Source of the DNA: an uncultured Prochlorococcus sp.
Lineage (GTDB): Bacteria; Cyanobacteriota; Cyanobacteriia; PCC-6307; Cyanobiaceae
Length of the DNA stretch: 64,000 nucleotides
Direction: 5' to 3'
Assembly: GCA_902600475.1 (NCBI GenBank)
Contig: CACKJM010000002.1
Coordinates: 1 to 64,000, forward strand
Shown here: positions 51,428 to 61,171 of the stretch, one piece after another
Numbering within the stretch: position 1 is the stretch's first letter
Layout of the letters: every line of letters begins with the position of its first letter
The notes under the pieces: generated by a model
Databases searched by the model: none
The model's input: the letters and a program-made list of their open reading frames with translations, nothing else
Told to the model about the DNA's origin: nothing
Program-made: the position numbers and the translations under genes

Positions 51428-52473
51428 TTTTTAATTAATTCATCAGAAGATAAATAATTTTTTAAAAGTAAAAAATTGTTCCAGGGATTTGCTTGATTAA
51501 TGGAAAATAAAGCTTTATTAAAGCCTTTTTGTAAATCATCCTCAATTCCAGCCACCCATAAAACCAATGCAGTATTCAAGGCAACAACATCTTTATGTGA
51601 TTTTTGCCCAGAACCATTTAAAACAGACCTTAATATATCCTCGTTTGAGTTTTTATTAGACACTACAAGTTTCTCGTTAGAAATATTTTCATAATTAAAA
51701 TCTGAAATATTTATTTTTGAGTACCGTAATTCACCTTTTTCAACAAATACCAATTTATTTTCACCTTGAAGAGAAGCCTCATCAAGGCCTCCATGACCAT
51801 GAACTACTATTGCTCTATCCATGCCCATTTTTAATAGTGCACTTCCCATGGGCATTAAAAGATCCTCTGAAGCAACTCCTAATACCTGCGCATTTGGTCT
51901 TAAAGGGTTTACCAATGGTCCAAGTTGATTAAATACAGTCCTTATGCCAAGGGCCTTTCTTAATGGAGCAAGTTTTATTAACGATTTATGCCAAACAGGC
52001 GCAAACAAAAAAGTTATTCCAATTTCATTTACTGCAGAAACTACTTTTTCTAACGAACAGTTTAAATTCAAACCAAGATTCAACAAAACATCAGCAGAGC
52101 CAACTTTTCCACTAGCGCTTTTATTACCGTGTTTAGCAATTTTCACACCGCAAGATGCAGCTACAAATGCTACTGCTGTAGAAATATTAAAAGTATTAGA
52201 GCCATCTCCTCCAGTTCCACAAGTATCTACCATATATAAATTTGGTCTTTCTATAGGCAAATCACAAACATTTAAGAGTTCCTCAGCCATAGAACACAAC
52301 TCTAAACCTGTGCATCCCTTAGCTCTCAAAGCGCTCAAAAAAGCTCCTGTTTGAACATCAGATATTTCATCATTAAGCCATCTTTGCATTAGTGATCTAG
52401 AATTTTTATCATCAAGATTTGAACCTTCTAGCAAAATATTTAGAATTTCTGCGTTTGATAGATTAGATGACAT
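51424..52473 (-). CDS. trpD: Anthranilate phosphoribosyltransferase
   Basis: [35 protein letters not shown]. Confidence 0.96.
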   Translation of the reverse strand: MSSNLSNAEILNILLEGSNLDDKNSRSLMQRWLNDEISDVQTGAFLSALRAKGCTGLELCSMAEELLNVCDLPIERPNLYMVDTCGTGGDGSNTFNISTAVAFVAASCGVKIAKHGNKSASGKVGSADVLLNLGLNLNCSLEKVVSAVNEIGITFLFAPVWHKSLIKLAPLRKALGIRTVFNQLGPLVNPLRPNAQVLGVASEDLLMPMGSALLKMGMDRAIVVHGHGGLDEASLQGENKLVFVEKGELRYSKINISDFNYENISNEKLVVSNKNSNEDILRSVLNGSGQKSHKDVVALNTALVLWVAGIEDDLQKGFNKALFSINQANPWNNFLLLKNYLSSDELIKN

Positions 52474-52502
52474 TTATTTAATAAAAATAATATAGAAAGG
52501 AT

Positions 52503-52799
52503 TCAATTAGAAGTATCAAAACCTGACCCAACTAAATCTTTATTTGTATTAGAAGGCCTGAAGCTATTTGACCAAATCTTTTTTGTATTTGAAAAAAGCT
52601 CACTTTTAGTGATTTTCCAAAATTTTAGTATTTTTTCAATATCATTTTTAATTTCAATTTCACCGGGGAAGTCGTTATAACGATTTATCAATCTAGCTAA
52701 ATTAATAAAGTCAAGATCTTCTGGCATTTCTTTAGTGATAAGAGAATCTATAATGTTCTTGTCTATTTCATGTAAGGGATGAGTTTGTTCGTTACTCAT
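52503..52799 (-). CDS. Conserved hypothetical protein
   Basis: MSNEQTHPLHEIDKNIIDSLITKEMPEDLDFINLARLINRYNDFPGEIEIKNDIEKIL; internal Met favoured over listed start. Confidence 0.6.
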   Translation of the reverse strand: MSNEQTHPLHEIDKNIIDSLITKEMPEDLDFINLARLINRYNDFPGEIEIKNDIEKILKFWKITKSELFSNTKKIWSNSFRPSNTNKDLVGSGFDTSN

Positions 52800-52879
52800 A
52801 GAAAAAAGATGAATCATCTATAAAATTAGCTCACATATTTAAAAATGAAACATTATCTTAATCATATTGGCAAAATAAA

Positions 52880-54625
52880 ATGAAAAATTTAAAGTTAAAA
52901 GTTATATCTAAATACTTAAAACCATATAAAAGAGAATTCTTAGTGGGAGCTTTAGCTCTTTTAGTAGTTAATATATTAAGCGTTGTAATACCATTACAAG
53001 TAAAAAATATAATTGATCAATTACAAAATAATTTTTCTTCAGATTTTGTTATTTCTAAATCATTGTTTTTAATTTTGTTAGCAACATGTATGGGTTTAAT
53101 CAGATTATTTTCGAGACAGATTGTCTTTGGTATAGGTAGAAAGGTTGAAGTAAATCTTCGTCAAAAACTATTCGATCATTTACTAGTTCAAGACCCAGAA
53201 TGGATACAAAAAAAAGGGAGCGGAGACATTATTAGTAGAGCTACAAGTGATGTCGAGAACATAAGGCGCCTTTTGGGTTTTACGGTTTTAAGTTTATGCA
53301 ACATAGTCTTAGCTTATTCTTTTACAATTCCATCAATGTTTTCAATTAATAAAACATTAACAATATCAGCATTAATGATCTTTCCATTAATCCTAGGGAT
53401 TGTGAGTTTATTCGGAGGAAGAATGGTTAATCAAAGAAAAGCTCAACAAGAATCATTATCCAAACTTAGTGATTTAATTCAAGAAGATCTTTCCGGCATA
53501 AGTGCTATCAAAATTTATGCACAAGAAAATGCTGAAAAAAAAGAATTTAATTTATATAATAATGCTTATCAAAATTCAGCGATAAAACTTGCAAGAACAG
53601 CAAGTACATTATTCCCATTGCTACAAGGTATTTCATCAATATCATTATTAATACTACTCGGATTGGGAACATATCAATTAGAGAGTGGATTTATTTCAAT
53701 AGGTGGATTAGTAGCTTTAATCCTTTTCGTTGAAAGGCTTGTTTTTCCCACAGCTCTATTAGGTTTTACATTAAATACTTTTCAACTAGGTCAAGTAAGT
53801 TTGGATCGAGTAGAAGAAATCTTTCAGAATAAACCAAACATTATAGATGGTGAAAACAGCAAATTCTTAAAGAAAAAAGTAGAAGGTTTATTAGAGGCAA
53901 AAAACTTAATCATAAAATATCCAGGATCAAAATTTAATTCACTAAATAATCTCAATTTTAAAATTTATCCTGGAGAACTCATTGCGTTAGTTGGGCCTGT
54001 AGGTTGTGGCAAAACCACATTAGCGAAGTCTCTTGGAAGAACAATTGAAATTCCAAAAGGTCAATTATTTTTAGATGAAATTGATATAAAAAATATTAAA
54101 TTAGAAGATCTTAGAAAAAATATTGCAATCGTTCCGCAAGAAGCGTTCTTATTTACTTCTACAATCTCAGAAAACCTAAGATTTGGCAAACCTAAAGCTT
54201 CTAGGAGATTAATTAAAGAAAGTGCTGTAAAGGCTGGTTTAATCGATGATATAAATAATTTTCCGCAAAAGTTTAAAACAATTGTTGGTGAAAGAGGTAT
54301 AACACTAAGTGGTGGGCAGAGACAAAGAACAGCACTTGGAAGAGCATTACTTGTAAATTCTCCTGTTGTTATTCTTGATGACGCATTAGCTAGCGTAGAC
54401 AACAAAACAGCAGCAAGAATAATTGATGAAATGCGAAAAAGATCTAATAAAACTATTTTGATGATTAGTCATCAATTATCTGTGGCTGCTACTTGCGATA
54501 GAGTTTTAGTTATGGATAAAGGAGAAATAGTACAAGAAGGTCATCATCTAGATTTAGTTAAGGAAAATGGATTATATAAAAAACTATGGGAAAGAGAACT
54601 AGCTACAAATATTATTAAGAGCTAA
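52880..54625 (+). CDS. ABC transporter, fused permease/ATPase (MsbA/MdlB type)
   Basis: ALVGPVGCGKTTLAKSLGR Walker A, TLSGGQRQRTALGRALL signature, VVILDDALASVD. Confidence 0.95.
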   Translation: MKNLKLKVISKYLKPYKREFLVGALALLVVNILSVVIPLQVKNIIDQLQNNFSSDFVISKSLFLILLATCMGLIRLFSRQIVFGIGRKVEVNLRQKLFDHLLVQDPEWIQKKGSGDIISRATSDVENIRRLLGFTVLSLCNIVLAYSFTIPSMFSINKTLTISALMIFPLILGIVSLFGGRMVNQRKAQQESLSKLSDLIQEDLSGISAIKIYAQENAEKKEFNLYNNAYQNSAIKLARTASTLFPLLQGISSISLLILLGLGTYQLESGFISIGGLVALILFVERLVFPTALLGFTLNTFQLGQVSLDRVEEIFQNKPNIIDGENSKFLKKKVEGLLEAKNLIIKYPGSKFNSLNNLNFKIYPGELIALVGPVGCGKTTLAKSLGRTIEIPKGQLFLDEIDIKNIKLEDLRKNIAIVPQEAFLFTSTISENLRFGKPKASRRLIKESAVKAGLIDDINNFPQKFKTIVGERGITLSGGQRQRTALGRALLVNSPVVILDDALASVDNKTAARIIDEMRKRSNKTILMISHQLSVAATCDRVLVMDKGEIVQEGHHLDLVKENGLYKKLWERELATNIIKS

Positions 54626-54662
54626 AAGTAATTTTTTTACTTATGATATAAAAATTTAAATT

Positions 54663-55385
54663 ATGTTTGAATTTCTAAAAAACATTATGAATAATGAGAA
54701 GCTTACCTTAACTAATCATGATGATTCAATTCATAGAATATTAAATTCTCATATTAGAAAAGAACCTAATTCAAAAGAAGATGAAATAATATTTGGGTGT
54801 GGTTGTTTTTGGGGAGCTGAAAAATGTTTTTGGAAACTTCCAGGAGTTGTCACAACATCAGTAGGTTATGCTGGTGGGAGTAAAAGCAACCCAACTTATT
54901 ACGAAGTATGTTCAGGTTTAACTGGTCATACAGAAGTTGTAAGAGTTATTTGGGATAAAAATAAAATAGATATAAGTGATTTGTTAAAAATGTTTTGGGA
55001 ATGTCATGACCCTACACAAAAAAATAGACAAGGTAATGATGTTGGTACGCAATATAGGTCAGCAATATATTATAAAAATGAAAATAATAAGAAAATTATA
55101 TTGGCCAGTAAAGAGCAATATCAAAAAGAATTAATTAAAAAAAACCTTGGTTTTATTGAAACAGAGATAAAAAAAATTAATAATTATTTTTATGCTGAAC
55201 AGTACCATCAACAATATCTTGCCTCAGCAGGCAGCAGGCAATATTGCTCAGCTTCTCCTACAAAAGTTAAGTTAGGAGTCTTTACTGGAAGCAACTTTAA
55301 ATTAAAAGATTATGTATGGGAAAACTTTAATTGGGAAGTCGAAAAGTGTGTATTGAGATCTGATAACAAACCTATTGAAGAATAA
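54663..55385 (+). CDS. msrA: Peptide-methionine (S)-S-oxide reductase
   Basis: FGCGCFWGAEKCFWKLPGVVTTSVGYAGG, HTEVVRV, YHQQYL. Confidence 0.95.
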   Translation: MFEFLKNIMNNEKLTLTNHDDSIHRILNSHIRKEPNSKEDEIIFGCGCFWGAEKCFWKLPGVVTTSVGYAGGSKSNPTYYEVCSGLTGHTEVVRVIWDKNKIDISDLLKMFWECHDPTQKNRQGNDVGTQYRSAIYYKNENNKKIILASKEQYQKELIKKNLGFIETEIKKINNYFYAEQYHQQYLASAGSRQYCSASPTKVKLGVFTGSNFKLKDYVWENFNWEVEKCVLRSDNKPIEE

Positions 55386-55419
55386 CATTTAATTACCTCT
55401 TGTCTTTATAGTAAGGATA

Positions 55420-55493
55420 CGGGGCGTAGCGCAGTTTGGTAGCGCACCACTTTGGGGTAGTGGGGGTCGTGGGTTCAAATCCCGCCGTTCCGA
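55420..55493 (+). tRNA. tRNA-Pro(GGG)
   Basis: CGGGGCGTAGCGCAG...CCACTTTGGGGTAGTGG...GTGGGTTCAAATCCCGCCGTTCCGA cloverleaf; anticodon GGG. Confidence 0.95.
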
Positions 55494-55646
55494 TCAATTA
55501 TCATCATTACTAATGAGAGATTTGTATAATTTATAAGAACTTATCCCGACAGCAACGAAAGTAAAAGATGAGAAAAAAACTAAAACTAATATCGTAAGAT
55601 TCGAAACTTCAACTTCACCTAGATTGAAAGATGTAAAAATATGCAT
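55494..55646 (-). CDS. 50-aa single-TM protein (unlisted)
   Basis: MHIFTSFNLGEVEVSNLTILVLVFFSSFTFVAVGISSYKLYKSLISNDDN; stop abuts 3' end of tRNA-Pro on opposite strand. Confidence 0.6.
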   Translation of the reverse strand: MHIFTSFNLGEVEVSNLTILVLVFFSSFTFVAVGISSYKLYKSLISNDDN

Positions 55647-55699
55647 TTGTTATTTTTTTTTAAACATTAACACAATTACAAAATTTTTTTTTTAACCAT

Positions 55700-56500
55700 T
55701 TATAAATTTAAAAGGATTACAACAGCAAATATAAATCTGTAAATAATAAATATTTTTAAACCATTATAAGATAAATATTTCAATAAGAAATTAATAGCAA
55801 ATAATGATGAAAAAAATGCAGCAATAAGACCTAAAAATAGAGGAATAAAATTAAATGAGGATAATTTATTAAAAGACGAAATCAATTCGACAATCGCAGC
55901 AAGGGAGATGGCCGGTATACCCAAAAGAAAAGAAAATTTTGCAGCATCCTCTCTTTTCCATCCTAAAATTAGAGCCGTAGAAATTGTAACACCAGATCTT
56001 GAGAAACCTGGCATAACAGCAAAAGCTTGGGAGCAACCTATTAAAAAACTATCTGAATATTTATGATTTTTTAGACTTATGGAACCCTTTTTCGAACTAT
56101 CTGCTACGTACATAAATATTGCCATAAAAATAGAAACTAAAGCAATTGATAAATTAGAACGGAGAATATTATCAAAAAAATATGGGAAAAATAATTTTAT
56201 ACTCCCACCAAGAAAAACAATTGGGAAAGTACCAAAAAAAATAGACCTAAATAACCTCTTATTTATGAAATAATCAGAAATTTTTATTGAAGATTGACTT
56301 TTTAATTTAAAAATGTCGTTACTAAAATAGCAAATTAGAGCAAAAACACTTCCTAGTTGAATAATTGCAGACAAGGAAGGTCCCGGATCATTAAGACCTA
56401 GAAGAAAAGATATTATTTTTAAATGTGCAGTGCTACTTACTGGTATAAATTCTGTTAGACCTTGAATAATTCCATACAAAATAAATTCTAAATATTCCAA
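55700..56500 (-). CDS. uppP: Undecaprenyl-diphosphatase
   Basis: GIIQGLTEFIPVSSTAHLKI, MPGFSRSGVTISTALILGW. Confidence 0.95.
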   Translation of the reverse strand: MEYLEFILYGIIQGLTEFIPVSSTAHLKIISFLLGLNDPGPSLSAIIQLGSVFALICYFSNDIFKLKSQSSIKISDYFINKRLFRSIFFGTFPIVFLGGSIKLFFPYFFDNILRSNLSIALVSIFMAIFMYVADSSKKGSISLKNHKYSDSFLIGCSQAFAVMPGFSRSGVTISTALILGWKREDAAKFSFLLGIPAISLAAIVELISSFNKLSSFNFIPLFLGLIAAFFSSLFAINFLLKYLSYNGLKIFIIYRFIFAVVILLNL

Positions 56501-56581
56501 AACATACGAATCTTCTTAATTTATTAATAGCAAATTGCAAAATACAATTTACATTTAATAAGTAAAAGCTAATATAAGCTA

Positions 56582-56860
56582 ATGAAAAAAAGATTTATCT
56601 TATCATTATTATATCTTTCTTCTCAATTCTTTTTTGCTAGTTCATTAAAGGCTAATTATTGGTTAATAATTGGAACTTATCGACAAGGGCCAGGAGGTAG
56701 ACCAGAAGTAAGTGGAATAACAAGTCCCTCATTACACTCAATTCCGATGAAAGATTTGGAAACATGTAATAAGGCAGGTGAAAAAATAACCAATGAAATA
56801 TATAAACCTGTTTGGCAATTTGATAGTAAATGGACTTGCGTATTTAGAGGTGATAATTAA
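56582..56860 (+). CDS. Small secreted hypothetical protein
   Basis: Signal peptide MKKRFILSLLYLSSQFFFASSLKA then short two-Cys domain. Confidence 0.65.
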   Translation: MKKRFILSLLYLSSQFFFASSLKANYWLIIGTYRQGPGGRPEVSGITSPSLHSIPMKDLETCNKAGEKITNEIYKPVWQFDSKWTCVFRGDN

Positions 56861-56864
56861 AAGA

Positions 56865-56999
56865 TTATCTTTTTACATCGTGTGCACATCCATCACCTTT
56901 ATAATTTTCACTTTCGTAAAAATCATTTTTTGTGCCAAAGTAAACGGTCAGCAAAACAAATGGCAAACTTAATATAAATAAAGTAGTCGTTAAATCCAT
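56865..56999 (-). CDS. 44-aa single-TM protein (unlisted)
   Basis: MDLTTTLFILSLPFVLLTVYFGTKNDFYESENYKGDGCAHDVKR. Confidence 0.6.
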   Translation of the reverse strand: MDLTTTLFILSLPFVLLTVYFGTKNDFYESENYKGDGCAHDVKR

Positions 57000-57064
57000 A
57001 ATTGAATAATTAGCTTACTAAGGTTATAAAAAATGAATATAACCGTATCTTAATTAAACTCTTC

Positions 57065-57190
57065 TTAATAATCCGTTGGACCTTTAATACCTAAATAAAA
57101 GAAGGCTCCTAAACCGACCAAGAGTAAAACCCCAGCAATGGCCGCTGAAGGCACAAACCCTCCAATTGCAAAAGAAGAAAAATAATTCAT
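57065..57190 (-). CDS. 41-aa single-TM protein (unlisted)
   Basis: MNYFSSFAIGGFVPSAAIAGVLLLVGLGAFFYLGIKGPTDY; Gly/Ala-rich TM like low-mass photosynthetic complex subunits. Confidence 0.65.
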   Translation of the reverse strand: MNYFSSFAIGGFVPSAAIAGVLLLVGLGAFFYLGIKGPTDY

Positions 57191-57291
57191 CACTAAAACT
57201 AAAACTAAAACAGAAACTAGTTTGATAATATCAATAAAAAATTATTATTTGTAAAAAATTTTGACTCTAAGACAATTAAGAAATTGAGTTT

Positions 57292-57519
57292 TCAAGCAAC
57301 TAAAGTCGAATCTTCATTTTCTGATGAAACTCTTATTCTCTCTTCCAACTTAGGACCGTATAGTTCATTTCCCCAAATTTCAACCCTTGAATCGTTTGGA
57401 GCCATAAAAGTAAGGATATCAGTTGGAAATAAAACTCTCTCTAGAAAAAAGTTTGAAGGACCAATACATCTCAAAACAACCATCCTACTACCTTCGTTTT
57501 TGTAAGAAAACTCAACCAT
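57292..57519 (-). CDS. DUF1830-like small protein
   Basis: VEFSYKNEGSRMVVLRCIGPSNFFLERVLFPTDILTFMAP; start at internal Met MVEF. Confidence 0.75.
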   Translation of the reverse strand: MVEFSYKNEGSRMVVLRCIGPSNFFLERVLFPTDILTFMAPNDSRVEIWGNELYGPKLEERIRVSSENEDSTLVA

Positions 57520-57611
57520 TACAGAACAGCAAAATATCAATTATTAAACACTAATAAGGCCAATAAAAAATGTATAAAAAATTACTGAAAAAAAAAGAAA
57601 TTCAGAAAACG

Positions 57612-58556
57612 CTACAAATTTAATCCAGCCTCAATTAAATTTCTTTCTTGATCAATTAACAAAAGCGCATAAGAATTTATAAAGTCAAAACTTTTATGAG
57701 GGATAGAGACATTAAGCATTCTCAAGAAATTGTATAATTTTTCATCTTTAAGGGCTTTGCCTTTCTCCAAAAACATTTCTTTTTCTTGATTTGTTTTCCA
57801 CATATTCATATATTCAAACTTCAAGGGCTTTAAGTGCCAAATATTGTCTATTAATTTCCATATATTTAAATATTCGTTGAGGTTATTTTGAATTGTTATT
57901 AAATAAGAAGATTCATCAATACTCAAATTTGTTTTATTTATAGATCGATCTTTTATGTCAATAGAGTATGGTTTTATTCCAAGAAACCATCCTTCAATAA
58001 TTAATAAATCAGGATTATCTATTCTCCAATGAGATCTATCTCCTAAACCATCTCTTAAAGATTTATCGAAAACTGGTACATTTAATTCACCATTTATCTT
58101 CCAATTTAATAATTTCTCATACATTAAATTTACTGAGTGACTACCTGGAAAGCCTCTTGAAACATTCCATGGGTTATTCTTAATTGCTAATTTCATTTCA
58201 TCTGATGGGAGATAAAAGTCATCAATTGATATAACAGAAATTTTGAAATTTAATTTTAAAGATATAGCTTCGAGCCAATTACCTAGTGTTGTTTTACCTG
58301 TACCAGGTAGAGCTGAAATCCCAATAATTTTTCTATCAGAAAAATAATTTTGAAATTTATAAGCCTGAGATAAAATAGGCAAAGCTAAACCCCAAATCCA
58401 ATCATCATTTACTTTATTGTTCCAATATTGATCAATTGAAAGTATGTTTCTTTGATTATTCCAAAAATTGAACCAATCATCCAAGGATTCCCAACCAATA
58501 TCAACAATTAATTTTTCAAATTTATCAAGAGGGAAATTAATATCTAAATCTTTCAT
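57612..58556 (-). CDS. Glycerate kinase (P-loop, D-glycerate kinase family)
   Basis: GISALPGTGKTTLGNWLE P-loop, ISIDDFYL, NPWNVSRGFPGSHSVNL. Confidence 0.85.
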   Translation of the reverse strand: MKDLDINFPLDKFEKLIVDIGWESLDDWFNFWNNQRNILSIDQYWNNKVNDDWIWGLALPILSQAYKFQNYFSDRKIIGISALPGTGKTTLGNWLEAISLKLNFKISVISIDDFYLPSDEMKLAIKNNPWNVSRGFPGSHSVNLMYEKLLNWKINGELNVPVFDKSLRDGLGDRSHWRIDNPDLLIIEGWFLGIKPYSIDIKDRSINKTNLSIDESSYLITIQNNLNEYLNIWKLIDNIWHLKPLKFEYMNMWKTNQEKEMFLEKGKALKDEKLYNFLRMLNVSIPHKSFDFINSYALLLIDQERNLIEAGLNL

Positions 58557-58560
58557 CTTT

Positions 58561-59358
58561 CTAACTCAGTTCTCGCTTATTTATCAATTTATTGATTTCA
58601 TTTTTCCAACCATATCCATTTGGTTCAGAAGCTAAAGTAAATTCCAAATCTTTCAATTGATCTAGTAAATTTAAGTTAGGTCCATTTATTCCAGGAATAA
58701 CAACTCTAATATCTGAGTTTAAAAGTAGAGGCAAATCATTAGGAGAATCGCCTAAACCTATAATTTCAATATTTTGAACATTTGAATATTCTTTTAAAGC
58801 ATTTATTGCTTTACCTTTATTGGATTTTGTAGATAATAAGTGACTCATTCTATTTCCCTTAAAAATATCAACATTGTACTTTTTACAACAGATATTAATT
58901 TTCTCCTCTAAATAACTTGGCGGATTTAAAAAAGGCATGCTCCAATGCCTATCACGCATTAAGTTCAATGAGTTTCCCTCTAAACCTGTGAGCTGAGTGG
59001 CTTCTTGGTCAGTGAGATTATTAAGAGGAGTAAGTTTATAATCGATTTCATTAGAAATAAAATTTAAGATTTCTTCAAGAGATTCGTATTTTATTCCAAG
59101 AATAATTTCTCCATTTACTCTTTTAAGAGATTCACCATATATGGCCGCACCATTCTCAACAATATAAGGATCCGTCAAATTAAGTTCCTTTCTAATAACT
59201 TTCACTTCAGAAGCGGTTTTGCTTGTACAAAGAATTACGGGTATAGATAATTTTTGCAGTTCTTTTATAGTTTCTCTAGCAGGAGTTAAATCATAGGAGT
59301 GATCCATTAAGGTACCATCCACATCACTTACCACCCAAACAGAAGAATTTTCTATCAT
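58561..59358 (-). CDS. HAD phosphatase, mannosyl/glucosyl-3-phosphoglycerate phosphatase family
   Basis: VVSDVDGTLMDHSYD, CTSKTASEV, IIGLGDSPNDLPLL. Confidence 0.85.
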   Translation of the reverse strand: MIENSSVWVVSDVDGTLMDHSYDLTPARETIKELQKLSIPVILCTSKTASEVKVIRKELNLTDPYIVENGAAIYGESLKRVNGEIILGIKYESLEEILNFISNEIDYKLTPLNNLTDQEATQLTGLEGNSLNLMRDRHWSMPFLNPPSYLEEKINICCKKYNVDIFKGNRMSHLLSTKSNKGKAINALKEYSNVQNIEIIGLGDSPNDLPLLLNSDIRVVIPGINGPNLNLLDQLKDLEFTLASEPNGYGWKNEINKLINKRELS

Positions 59359-59360
59359 AT

Positions 59361-61121
59361 TTATAAAGCACTAAGCCAAATTACTTGAAAAGGATCAAGA
59401 CTAATATTTTTGCAATTGTATTTAGTAGATGTTAAAAAATCTTGGGTATTGAAATCATTATCAATTATTTTTGGAAGATCATTATCATTCAATTGATAAT
59501 TAATTTTATTTTCAGTCATATTATGGATTGCAAAAACAGACTTAGGACCTTTACTTCTTTTAATTACAACAATATCACTTCTACCTTTAGACAAACATTT
59601 CATTTCCGAACAAGGATGAAATTGTTTTAATTCTGATCTAACATCCATGGCATTACGAAGATATTTCAAGTTTTTATTAGCATTAGATTCAGGATTATTT
59701 AAAACAGCTAAAAGATTTTCTGATTTAAACTTTTCTCTATTTAGGTCTCTTCTTTGACCTGTCATAGAAAAACTTTTGATATCATTTTCTGAAGCCAGTA
59801 ATGCTGGCAAATAAAAGGCAGGAACCCCTTTCAGAGCCATTACTAATAATTGACTCAAAATAAATCTCTCATATTGAAATCTTTTAGTATCTCTACTAGA
59901 ATCTTCCATTGCACTCCACCAACTAATATTCAATTCATAAGGTTTATCATCACCATTTGATAAACGTCTATGACTTACTAATCCACCTCTTTTCTCACAA
60001 TTAATTAATAAATCCTTAATTCTCTGCTCATCCATTAAACCCTCAAGAGCTCTTAGCCCAACACCATCGTGCGATGCAGTGAAATTAAATAAAGTTGTAT
60101 TTTCAGGTAATATGGGCCAATCAAAAATCCATAAGTTTAGAATATCAGCTCTTGAAGTAATAATTGCTTCTAGGAGAAGAGGAGGCAATGGGAAATTGTA
60201 TGCCATATGGGCTTCATTATCAGGAATCAGATAGGATAGATTTTCCTTCTGAGGAACATTAGTTTCAGTTATTAAAACTCCCTCATCAAGAAGATTATTT
60301 AAAAGAACTCTCAAGAGTTTCACAATTGAATGTGCTTTTGGTAAATGCAAGCACGTTGTCCCTGATTCCTTCCAAATAAAACCTACAGCATCAAGCCTGA
60401 ACCATTTAATTCCATTAGATAAATAGGTAATAATTAAATTTAAGAACTCAAGAGTCATTTTTGGATTATGCCAATTCAAATCAATTTGATCTGGACCAAA
60501 AGTTGTCCAAACTTGTTTAGGGCCATCTTCAGTATTTATTTGAGAAAACAAAGAGGAGCTTCTTGGCCTAACTACATTTGACCAGTCAAGATTTTGTTTC
60601 GGTGAAAAAACATTTGATATGCCCGGTTCTTGGGATTTAATAAATTGTTGAACCCATGGGTGAGATGATGAGACATGGTTTAGTACTAAATCAGCCATTA
60701 AATCATGATTTTTAGAAATACTTTTGAGATCATCCCAACTACCAAATTTTTCTTCTAAGGAATCATAACTTGAAACTGCAAAACCTCCATCACTTGTAGA
60801 TTTTAAAAAAGGAAGAATATGTACAACTTTAGAAAGACTGCCAAAATGTTTACTTAACAACTCACTAAGAGTTATTAATGTTGCCTCGCCATTTCTATAA
60901 ATACTATCTGCATAAGTTATCAAAACCGAATGAGATTCATTCCATCTTTCCTTGTCTATTATTTCTTCATAAGCAGATTTCTCTGAGAAATCATCTAAAA
61001 TCTGCAATAATTGATTTGAAATAAAATTAATTTCTTCTGTAGTAGAATTTGAATAAATTGTTTTTAACAATTTATCAATATTTAATCTATCTAATTTTTT
61101 CTCTGAATCAATTTGCTTCAC
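59361..61121 (-). CDS. GH13 sucrose-phosphorylase-family enzyme, candidate glucosylglycerate phosphorylase
   Basis: LMADLVLNHVSSSHPW, KWFRLDAVGFIWKESGT, LITETNVPQ, FNFTASHDGVGLRALEG. Confidence 0.85.
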   Translation of the reverse strand: MKQIDSEKKLDRLNIDKLLKTIYSNSTTEEINFISNQLLQILDDFSEKSAYEEIIDKERWNESHSVLITYADSIYRNGEATLITLSELLSKHFGSLSKVVHILPFLKSTSDGGFAVSSYDSLEEKFGSWDDLKSISKNHDLMADLVLNHVSSSHPWVQQFIKSQEPGISNVFSPKQNLDWSNVVRPRSSSLFSQINTEDGPKQVWTTFGPDQIDLNWHNPKMTLEFLNLIITYLSNGIKWFRLDAVGFIWKESGTTCLHLPKAHSIVKLLRVLLNNLLDEGVLITETNVPQKENLSYLIPDNEAHMAYNFPLPPLLLEAIITSRADILNLWIFDWPILPENTTLFNFTASHDGVGLRALEGLMDEQRIKDLLINCEKRGGLVSHRRLSNGDDKPYELNISWWSAMEDSSRDTKRFQYERFILSQLLVMALKGVPAFYLPALLASENDIKSFSMTGQRRDLNREKFKSENLLAVLNNPESNANKNLKYLRNAMDVRSELKQFHPCSEMKCLSKGRSDIVVIKRSKGPKSVFAIHNMTENKINYQLNDNDLPKIIDNDFNTQDFLTSTKYNCKNISLDPFQVIWLSAL

Positions 61122-61138
61122 TTTGAAAAAATCAACGA

Positions 61139-61150
61139 AGTATTAATACT
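61139..61150. promoter_or_regulatory. Perfect 12-bp palindrome AGTATTAATACT in bidirectional promoter
   Basis: Direct reading; lies in 50-bp gap between divergent GH13 gene and gpgS. Confidence 0.5.
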
Positions 61151-61171
61151 ATTCTGCACATCAATTAGAAA

